The translations under genes and the position numbers were made by a program. A stretch of DNA of 48,518 nt, from positions 1 through 48,518 of the IMG/VR virus record IMGVR_UViG_3300036791_000092; one strand, written 5' to 3'. This DNA is from a virus. Numbering within the stretch: position 1 is the stretch's first letter; each line of letters begins with the position of its first letter. Shown one piece after another: positions 16,205-24,600 of the stretch. Below the pieces are notes generated by a model. It made no database searches and was not told where the DNA came from. It saw nothing but the letters and a program-made list of their open reading frames with translations.

Positions 16205-17755
16205 ATGGCTAATCAATTTATCAGACTCAATCTAGCTAGTGCTATCTTCCCGTTCTATACGGAAGCTGCTGGCAGAACTATCATAATGCCTGCGATAGAT
16301 GAGAATTTTGATCGGTATAATGCTGCGAACACTACTCCTGATAAAGGAGTTCCACAAGTATTCTACATGCACAATTGTATGCCTATCTCTGGAGGTTTTC
16401 AAAGCATCAGTTACGATCAAGCTATTCCTGCTTATGCAACTCCAGCTACTGATTTTGATACTTGTTTCTCTCTAGTATCCTCTCACTTCAATCCTTATCT
16501 ATTCGTTCCTGCTAGAGGTAAGAACTACATCTTTGATGGGAACAACAATGCTTGGACATCTACTAATCCATTTACTCCAGGAAGTGTTCCTCCGAATTGC
16601 TTAGTAACTACAGCCTTCATTAAAGGAATAACTTATATCTACTATGCTGGTATAGGTTGTTATCAATACAACGATGCTACTGCAACTTTCTCTCCAATAA
16701 CTCTTACTGGTCTGATAGCTACTGATATCCTTGGTATCTGTGAAGCCAATGGATATATGATTGCTTTCAGTGCTGCTGCTATTGCTTGGTCGTCGATCTC
16801 CAATCCTACTGATTTTGTTCCTAATATTCAAACAGGTGCTGGTGGTGGTGCTATTCAAGAAGCTAAAGGTAAGATCAACTTCTGTGTTCATCTAGCTGGA
16901 GGTTTTCTTATCTACTGTGAGAGGAATATAGTTGGAGCTTCTTATACTGCCAATACTGCTTTTCCTTATATCATCGTAGAAGTCAAAGGTTCTGGAGGAG
17001 TTGATAGTATTGATAAGGTAGCTTATCAAGGCAATCTCTCATATATGGTTGCTATGACTACTGCTGGACTTCAGCAGATTTCTCTTGACTCCGCTATTCC
17101 TACTATGCCAGAAGTTAGTGATTTTCTCACAGCTAAAGTATTTGAGGACTTTGATGAGACAACTGCTAGTTTCAGTATGCAATATCCTACTACTGCATTG
17201 TCTATTAAATTATCTTCTGTGAGTAATAAATTCATAGTCATCTCCTATGGACTTGCTGCTCCTGATTTTACTCATGCAATTATCTTTGATATTGGTCTCA
17301 ATAGATATGGGAAAGTAAAAATCAATCATAGATGTGCATTTGTTTTTATTGATCCTGGTCCTGGAGTATTTGGTGCTGTTAGAGCTAAAGAAAATCTTGC
17401 GTTTCTTCAGAAGGATGGGAAAGTCCAACTAGCGAATTTTAATATCTCAACAGCTAATTCTGATGGAGTTTTTATCTTAGGAAAACTTCAATTCTCCAGA
17501 CAGAATGTTATTATTCATCAGACTACTGATGTAGAGAGTGTTCATCCAGAAAGAAATGATTTTGAGTTACTTCTTCTTCCAACCTTTAATGGTAAGGATT
17601 TTGATACAGCTGTTCCTACTGTTCCAATCAGATCAGGAAGATTGGTGAATACTTTTGCTAAGAGATTTACTGCTATCAATCTTTCTCTATGTTGCATAGG
17701 AGCTTTCAATCTTACTTCTTTGATTACTAATTTCACTATCGGAGGAAATAGATGA
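16205..17755 (+). CDS. Tail nozzle/tubular-type protein
   Basis: 516 residues from ATG at 16205, whose ribosome binding site GGAG comes from palindrome P9. Beta-rich, with repeated aromatic turns (YLFVPARGKNYIFDGNNNAW, GITYIYYAGIGCYQYNDATA, GGFLIYCERNIVGASYT). Size, composition and place after the adaptor fit the nozzle proteins of short-tailed phages (T7 gp12 or P22 gp10 role) with a propeller-like fold. Product assigned by context and pattern, not by a definite family motif. Confidence 0.6.
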   Translation: MANQFIRLNLASAIFPFYTEAAGRTIIMPAIDENFDRYNAANTTPDKGVPQVFYMHNCMPISGGFQSISYDQAIPAYATPATDFDTCFSLVSSHFNPYLFVPARGKNYIFDGNNNAWTSTNPFTPGSVPPNCLVTTAFIKGITYIYYAGIGCYQYNDATATFSPITLTGLIATDILGICEANGYMIAFSAAAIAWSSISNPTDFVPNIQTGAGGGAIQEAKGKINFCVHLAGGFLIYCERNIVGASYTANTAFPYIIVEVKGSGGVDSIDKVAYQGNLSYMVAMTTAGLQQISLDSAIPTMPEVSDFLTAKVFEDFDETTASFSMQYPTTALSIKLSSVSNKFIVISYGLAAPDFTHAIIFDIGLNRYGKVKINHRCAFVFIDPGPGVFGAVRAKENLAFLQKDGKVQLANFNISTANSDGVFILGKLQFSRQNVIIHQTTDVESVHPERNDFELLLLPTFNGKDFDTAVPTVPIRSGRLVNTFAKRFTAINLSLCCIGAFNLTSLITNFTIGGNR

Positions 17756-17756
17756 G

Positions 17757-17927
17757 ATGAAAGAATTATTCAAATATCTCAGACATAGATTGGTGCATAA
17801 ACTTCATTGGCAATATGGAATGATAGTTTCTTGGACTCAGGAAGGAGATGTTTGGATAGGTTTTAAGTGTCTGACATGTGGAGAAGTTACTGGAATACAC
17901 AAGAGTCGTGCTAGATGGAGTAGGTAG
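17757..17927 (+). CDS. 56-residue small protein
   Basis: Starts MKELFKYLRHRLVHKLHWQY one base after the nozzle stop codon and ends one base before the start of the fibre gene. It contains VWIGFKCLTCGEVTGIHKSR with one CxxC pair and a nearby His, a possible small zinc-binding or redox site. Tight packing between two genes in the same orientation supports it as real. Function unknown. Confidence 0.6.
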   Translation: MKELFKYLRHRLVHKLHWQYGMIVSWTQEGDVWIGFKCLTCGEVTGIHKSRARWSR

Positions 17928-17928
17928 A

Positions 17929-18519
17929 ATGTCTGGAACTCCCAGTAGCAGTAACTATCAGAGTCCTAACTTTTCAATACCTTATGTCTTTCCTCCAGAT
18001 GTTCCTCCTGCTCTCATACCTGTAATCAAGCCAATATATATGGCACTTCAAAATCTCATTCAGATCATGATTACTTCCTCAGGTATTGCTTCTAGAAATC
18101 CTGGGGCTGTTCTCTCTAGCGCAGGAGATCCTACTGCATTTCTTGCAAACAATACTCATAGGTTCTATGTCCAAGCAACTGAAGCTATAGCTCAAGGAGC
18201 TATGATTAACTTAGTTGCAGTTCTCGGAACTATCCAAGTTAGGAATGCTAATGCTACTACTGGAGCTAGACAAGTTGATGGTTTCTGTTCTCAGACTGCT
18301 GGAATAGCAGCAGGAGCTATTGGAGAAGTTGTCCTTGGGAATGGGATGAATTCCTTCTTGACTGGTATGACAGTTGGATCTAGATACTATTTATCTACTA
18401 CCAATGGTCTAATAACTTCTTCACCTCCAGTTGCAGCAGGAAATCTTCAACAATCAGTAGGGATAGCAATCTCTCCTACTTCTTTGGTTTTCTGGACTGG
18501 ACAACAAATTCAACATTAG
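17929..18519 (+). CDS. Tail-fibre-domain virion protein
   Basis: 196 residues starting MSGTPSSSNYQSPNF at 17929 (an in-frame start at 17878 would overlap the small gene before it). The C-terminal pattern HRFYVQATEAIAQGAMINLV, VRNANATTGARQVDGFC, GAIGEVVLGNGMNSFLTG, YLSTTNGLITSSPP matches a widespread phage fibre or capsid-surface domain. The N-terminal LIPVIKPIYMALQNLIQIMI is helical. Probably a minor virion protein. Confidence 0.6.
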   Translation: MSGTPSSSNYQSPNFSIPYVFPPDVPPALIPVIKPIYMALQNLIQIMITSSGIASRNPGAVLSSAGDPTAFLANNTHRFYVQATEAIAQGAMINLVAVLGTIQVRNANATTGARQVDGFCSQTAGIAAGAIGEVVLGNGMNSFLTGMTVGSRYYLSTTNGLITSSPPVAAGNLQQSVGIAISPTSLVFWTGQQIQH

Positions 18520-18537
18520 GAATAGGAGTCTGGAACA

Positions 18538-19611
18538 ATGTCTGGTGATGTAACTGGAGTAGGAGCTATAATCAGTGCAGCTACTGATCTAGCCAAGTAT
18601 GTGATTGGAGTTAATACTTCAACCAATACAAGTGGATTGACTGATACTAAGAGTAATGTTACAACAAAAGTTGCTGCTGATACTGATACTACCCAGACAA
18701 CAACTGGTAGAACTACAACTACTGGTCAGAGTATTACGGATACTACTAACACTCAGACTACTCAGAACTTCGCTGATCCAACTGTTATTGCTGCTCTCAA
18801 GCAGTTTGCTTCTACTGCTATCAGTAATTCAACTGATCCGAATAAGACCCAAGGACTTCTACAGGGAATTCTCCAAACAGCTGGAGATGCTATGACTAGT
18901 GTCTTTGGTCAACAATCCCAGTCTGGTATCTACAACTCCAGTGCTACTAGGTCTCAGAATGATAACATTCTAGCTAGAGCTTCTGCTATGGCTTCTCAGG
19001 CAATTCTCGGATATCAGACTACTGAGCAAGGTCTAGCGAAAGATGCTCTCAGTCAACTAGCTACTTCTACTGCTGGAACTACTAGCACTCAGACCAGTAG
19101 GAGTGAGACTGATACTAGTAATATTGTTGATGTCAATCAAATCGTCAACACTGCTACTCATCAAGCAGCAACTACACAAGTAGCAGGAGAAACTAGTGGA
19201 GCTTCTACTTCTAATGTCAAGGGCAAGTCTGGAATGTCTGTTGTTTGCACTTGGATGTATCAGAGAGATCTACTAGATTGGAAAGAATACTACATCTGTT
19301 CTGATGCACTAGCGAGAAAGCCTTGGTATCATGCTCGTGGTTATCAAACTATTGGTGGCCCGATGGTCTCATACCTAAACGCTTTCGATACTAACAACTT
19401 TGGTTCACGCCTCATACTATCAACCTTCCGGGCGCGTAGTAGTTATATTTGCTCCAAACTAGGATACAAAAAATACTCTCCTACTCTCAAGGGTTTCCTA
19501 GCAACTGCTCTGATTGCTTCTCTTACCTATCCATTCGCATCCTTCTATTACCTACTTTATCTCTTAGGTATGAAAAATCCATACTATCAAGATCTCCAGG
19601 CCGCGAACTAA
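18538..19611 (+). CDS. Ejection/internal virion protein candidate 1
   Basis: 357 residues. The first 225 are Thr-, Ser- and Gln-rich helices typical of small ejection proteins. After residue 235 comes a cysteine- and aromatic-rich part (SVVCTWMYQRDLLDWKEYYI) and a hydrophobic end (LKGFLATALIASLTYPFASF). The C-terminal part resembles a conserved phage domain of this gene position. Palindrome P10 lies inside (residues about 273-300, GGPMVSYLNAFDTNNF) and seems merged with native-looking sequence. First of three genes placed like the T7 gp14-15-16 set. Confidence 0.55.
   Translation: MSGDVTGVGAIISAATDLAKYVIGVNTSTNTSGLTDTKSNVTTKVAADTDTTQTTTGRTTTTGQSITDTTNTQTTQNFADPTVIAALKQFASTAISNSTDPNKTQGLLQGILQTAGDAMTSVFGQQSQSGIYNSSATRSQNDNILARASAMASQAILGYQTTEQGLAKDALSQLATSTAGTTSTQTSRSETDTSNIVDVNQIVNTATHQAATTQVAGETSGASTSNVKGKSGMSVVCTWMYQRDLLDWKEYYICSDALARKPWYHARGYQTIGGPMVSYLNAFDTNNFGSRLILSTFRARSSYICSKLGYKKYSPTLKGFLATALIASLTYPFASFYYLLYLLGMKNPYYQDLQAAN
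19354..19436 (+). repeat. GC-capped palindrome P10 inside ejection-protein gene
   Basis: GGTGGCCCGATGGTCTCATA opens it and CTCATACTATCAACCTTCCG followed by GGCGCG closes it. Longer and more diverged than most, without the A-run. The reading frame stays open across it. Confidence 0.6.
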
Positions 19612-19629
19612 AATCGAAGGACTTTTCCA

Positions 19630-21594
19630 ATGCCTGATCCAATGGACGATCAAAGACAACATCCAGATCTTCCTCCTAACAATCCAAACTCCTATACTCC
19701 AACAGATGCAACCAAGACAGTTGCTCCAGTTGTTGCTCAGGTAACAGGAGGAAATGCAGGAGCAACTATTGCTGGAGTTCAAGGTGCTACAGATGCTAGT
19801 AACAATTTCTTCGGAGATATCGGAGCAGCTATTGGTAAGGTAGCTAATCAACTAGGTGCAGTTTTCAATGCTGGAAAAGCAGTTGGGTCTGGAGTATCTG
19901 CTCCTGTTATTGAGGACTTAGCTCAGAAGAGAGCAGCAGCAATAGTTCAGAAAGGTATAGCTGATGCAGCTACTGCTGGTATGGATGGTATGCACAAAGC
20001 TCTAGCTGCTGATCAAGTTAGAGATGATGCTCTTCGTTTAGGAGCAGGATCAGATCAACCAAAGACTCAGCAACTTCTCTCTTCTATTGGAGAAGCTGGA
20101 ACTCAGATGGCTGGACATTTAGCTGCTATCAACAAAGCTTCTCAAAAGGGATTTCTTGAAGATCCTGCTAGTTGGTTGATTAATCACATCGTCACAATTC
20201 CTTCTGAACAGAATAGAGCGAATATTAATCTTGGAGTTATCAAAGCTGGAAGTGCTGCTTTAGCTGCTGACTCGGAAACTATTCAGAGTAGAACAGTAGT
20301 CGATAATGCTGTGAATAGTATATATACTAAAGAACGAGCCCAATCAGAAGTTGTTTCTGGATTAGCAGCAGCCGCAGCAGCTGGATACTCAGTTCTCTCC
20401 GAAGGTAAGCAACTAGAGATTAGTGCTTATCAACTTGCTAATGAGCAGGAAAGAACTAGGATTGCTAATGCTCATCTTAAAATGGAACAAGAGCTTCAGC
20501 CAGGTAAACTTGCATTACAAGATATGCAAAAACTATATTATGGACAAGCTAAAGAAAGTCTTATGGCAGAACAAGCTCAAAAGACTGCGCTCTATCATGA
20601 ACAGATGCTTAGACTAGCTGAAGCTAATAGTCAACATGCTGAAGTTCTTTCTGATGTGAATAATGTCTATCAGAGTGTAGGACTTCCTGGAGGAGTTACT
20701 GATGTGAATAAACTTCCTCCTGTTCAAAGAGGAGCTCTTATGGAGTTAGGAGCAAATCTCAGGACTACTAATCAATTCTCTCCGAATGCTGGTAAGTCTA
20801 TTCAACTTCTCCAGGATGCTGGAATTCCTCTTACTAAGATAGCTCCGAGTCAGATACCTACTGTTCAGAACTTAGATGAACTCTATCAAAGAGGAGTTAC
20901 TGAGGCTCTAACTCTTCGTGTTGGAGAACAGAGACCAACAGGGAAGATACTTGAAGATAGAGTTAATGCTTTTGTTCAGAATGAACTTATTAAAGAGCAG
21001 AATGGTGGATATTCTGCAAGTAACAAATTCTACTCTCTTCCTTCAGTTGCTCAGACTATGGAACTTCCTTGGGCTCAGAACAATCCAATCATACAAGCCC
21101 TCAAACCTCTTACTGTTGATGGGAATGGAAGTCCAGTTAATAGACCGATGGATGGAAATTTAATTATCAATACTGCTGCTCGTCTTATTAGTGAAGGAAA
21201 ACTTACTGAGAACCAAGCAGTTGCTGCTCTTAAGGATTATGGATTTAATACTCTCAATGATGGTCAGAAAGCTGGAGGATATTATAAGCTTGGAATTCCA
21301 GTTCAAGAGAAATTTCCTATTATGTATAACAAATCTGGTTTCTCTTTCGGATCCAGTTCGAACAGAGTAGATCTTTATTCTAGTGCTAGTGTTCTTTCTG
21401 TTCTCAGAGCTCAGATTGCTGGAACTAGAGCAGAGCAATTAGGAGCAGGAGGTGGATTTGGAGCAGGAACTACTGGTCCTGCTAGTTTGAGTCCTGAGAG
21501 TGCTAGAGATATTCGTGCTGGTGGAGCTAGGAGTTTGCAGATCCTTAAAGGAGGACTTCTTATTCCTTCTCAGGATCAACAACAGACTAGATAG
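19630..21594 (+). CDS. Ejection/internal virion protein candidate 2
   Basis: 654 residues after GAAGGA. Ala-, Gln- and Ser-rich with long helices (SGLAAAAAAGYSVLSEGKQL, NEQERTRIANAHLKMEQELQ). No enzymatic motif seen. Position between the 357- and 1772-residue proteins and composition fit the middle internal-core protein of a podovirus. It would leave the virion with the DNA and line a channel through the envelope; this is inferred from gene order. Confidence 0.6.
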   Translation: MPDPMDDQRQHPDLPPNNPNSYTPTDATKTVAPVVAQVTGGNAGATIAGVQGATDASNNFFGDIGAAIGKVANQLGAVFNAGKAVGSGVSAPVIEDLAQKRAAAIVQKGIADAATAGMDGMHKALAADQVRDDALRLGAGSDQPKTQQLLSSIGEAGTQMAGHLAAINKASQKGFLEDPASWLINHIVTIPSEQNRANINLGVIKAGSAALAADSETIQSRTVVDNAVNSIYTKERAQSEVVSGLAAAAAAGYSVLSEGKQLEISAYQLANEQERTRIANAHLKMEQELQPGKLALQDMQKLYYGQAKESLMAEQAQKTALYHEQMLRLAEANSQHAEVLSDVNNVYQSVGLPGGVTDVNKLPPVQRGALMELGANLRTTNQFSPNAGKSIQLLQDAGIPLTKIAPSQIPTVQNLDELYQRGVTEALTLRVGEQRPTGKILEDRVNAFVQNELIKEQNGGYSASNKFYSLPSVAQTMELPWAQNNPIIQALKPLTVDGNGSPVNRPMDGNLIINTAARLISEGKLTENQAVAALKDYGFNTLNDGQKAGGYYKLGIPVQEKFPIMYNKSGFSFGSSSNRVDLYSSASVLSVLRAQIAGTRAEQLGAGGGFGAGTTGPASLSPESARDIRAGGARSLQILKGGLLIPSQDQQQTR

Positions 21595-21610
21595 ATAGAG
21601 GAACTAGAAG

Positions 21611-24600
21611 ATGGCTGATGATGAGTTTCTTAATCCAACAAATCCTTTAGGTATTGCTGGTGCTGGAGGAATTGGAACTGGATCTCGTTTTAGTTCGGGC
21701 GCCGAAACTCCTGATAGTATGTCTCAAAATTTAGACACTACCAGCCCGATCAGGCCGTCATCATATGCAGATAGAGTTTCTAATACTCTGACTGGTGCAT
21801 CTTTAGATGCTCAGGCTCAAGGTTCCAAACCTATTTCAGATATCGCATATGATCTAGTAACCAAAGCTGCTCCTCTTACTGGTGCAGCAGTTGTTAACTC
21901 CTTCTACAACACAGCAGTAGAAATAGGAAACTTCCTTGGTGGAGATTTCCACAAGGCTACTATCGAAGATGAATTCGGACCAAGTTCTGAAACTACTGCT
22001 TACTATCAACAACATGCTGGTCCAATAGAAGGAGCAGCTTTAGCTATAGGATCTCTTGCTCCAGGTCTCGGAGCAATCAAAGTTCTCAAACTCGCACAAG
22101 CTGGGAAGTTTGGGAATGCTATGAAGATAACTACTGGTCTAGCTTCTGGTATTCAAGATGCTGCAATCAAAGCAGCCGCTGATGATATGGTTGGGAATGC
22201 TACTGGAGCTAGTCTGTTTGGACTCTCTTCAGTTAACAAGACTAAAGCTATTCTCGCTGGTATCGGAGATCAGGCTCTCCAAGGAGTTGCATATCAGACT
22301 GCTACTCTAGCTACTATGCACGCTAGTCCGATAACAGATGCGAATACATTTGGGGATAATCTTTCTGATGTCTTTGATGCGGCCAAAGGATTTGCAGTAG
22401 TTGGAGGTTTGATAGAAGGGGCTTCTTCTATTTATAAGATCAACAAAGCTATCAAAGCAGCAGACTTGAGCACTAAACAACAAGAAGCTTTTGGTCTCCT
22501 AGGAAAAGGTAACTACACTCCTGGGGATCGAGTAGTTAAAGCTTATGAGACTCTGGATCAGATACCTGCTCCAACTAATACTCTTGGACAGCAGAAACTC
22601 AACATAACGACTCATACTACTAATCGAGAGATCCAGAAGATCCTAATCGGAGCAGCTGGTGGGGATGAAGAAGTTGCTGGGACTTTTAGGAACTTCCTTG
22701 AGAAAGGAAGAAAGGATGGTTCCATAGGTCCAGAGGAACTTCAGAATAATCTCGGTCAGATGTCTAGAATTGGAAGATATGATGATATTGGAGTAGTCTC
22801 TACTCCTAGTGATGTTTTCTATATTCCTTCTAAGATTGATCCTGCTGGTATTTCTACTTCTACTCATGATGATCTTATGTTTCGAGACTCTCATTCAGAT
22901 TTTGACACTCAAGTATCCAGAGCTATGACTCTGACAAATCCAACTCAACTTCCAACTATCGGGCGCGCCACAGACCGATTGGTATTGAGCCCGTTAGGTA
23001 TGCAAACTTCCGGCGTCACAGCACAAAAATATGCTGGAGTTCTTGATGCTTATAAGCAAGGAGTTGATATCTTCATCTCTTCTGATGGTAAGACTCATAT
23101 CAATCCATCTTCTGGAACTTTCAAAGAAGTTGCTCGTCCTGGAGAAAGTAGAGTTCTTTCAGTAGCAGAAAGAGCAGAATATGAAAAGACTGGAAATCTT
23201 CCTAAGGACTCTAAACCTTTGGAGTCTGTAGGAACTATTCTTGATACTGCTACTGGTAAACTCTTTGATGCAGCAAGTCCTCCACTTCCAGTAGTCGGAG
23301 ATATTGGTAAGCCAAATCTTACTAATCAAGGTCTCATGGTTGGGAAACAAGTATTCCCTCAGAAAGCTGGATCAGAATTCGATCCTCTTTCAGTTACTCC
23401 TCTTGATGCTAATGCTCGATACGTTTGGGCTTCTCTCAGAGGGATTAAGAACTCTGACTCTATAGCATCAAACGATCTTCCTATGCTAGAGCAAATGTAT
23501 AGAGAAAAAGCCGCAGGTTTTGAGCATGAGAATATACCTGTTTTTAATGACGGTTCTAGCGTTCCTTCTACTGCTGGAGATCTTCTCGATCATATTTCCC
23601 AGTTAAAACAAGCAGCATATGGAGATCTGTTGAGTCAAGGAAAGAATACTGATGAGATTGGTCGGATACTTAACTCTCCGACTAGTGGAATGACTAAGAA
23701 CTTTAATTCCTTAGATCCAGCAGATCTGATAACTGATCCTGCTCTTAATGCAAACACTCGTCATATTCGTCTAGCTTATGATATTGGAACTACTAAGGAC
23801 TCTGAAGGAAATCTTCTTAGAGGTCTACAGAATACTAATTATCGAGTTAAGTTAGCAAGAGATACTAACTCTGATACTGTATCCAATTACCTCTCCACAA
23901 TCTCAGGAGGTTCTCAACAAAGAGCTCAGGAACTCTTCTCTAGACTCCAATTCACTAAAGGTGCTGGAGATGCAGATATCTTAGGCGCAGGAAGTTCTTT
24001 CCTACGAAATGCGAACTCTGACTTTGGAACTATTGGTCAACAATCCGAACGGATGGGTAGAGCAGTTTCTGAGATTGGAACTCAAAGAACTTCAGTAGTA
24101 GCAGATACTCTAGCTAGTCCAACTAATTCCTTACGAAGAGATCCTGCTCTAGCAGCAGAGTATGGGAATTTCGTAGCAGTCAGGAGAATGACTGGAGAAC
24201 ATTATGTTCTTCTCTCAGATGTAGATGCAGCAGCAAATAAACTGCCGCCCAACACTGCTATACTAGAGGGGGCTGTTAAGAAAGATCCGAAAACTGGAGC
24301 AGTTACTATTGATAGAACATACCTACCAAATGGTTTTGTATCTGGTGATACAGATATGCAAGGGTTCTTTGGAACTACTCAGAGGAATGTTCTCAAATCC
24401 TATTACACTCTTTCCCCTGAAGTAGTAGCAGTAGAACGAGCTTCTCAGGGTTTGAACAATATTCGTAACTCTCTTAGATCAGATTGGTGGAAATCTCAGG
24501 GAATAAACAAAGAAGCTCCTAATCCTGATCGTCTTTACACTCCTCCGATAGATGGAAGTAAGTATCCATTCTTTGCTTATGTTCGCCAGAAAGAAGGATA

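Noticed and set aside
24244-24273. GCCGCCCAACACTGC with GAGGGGGC in the ejection gene as another palindrome
   Set aside because: Only the caps are slightly similar and inner arms do not pair.
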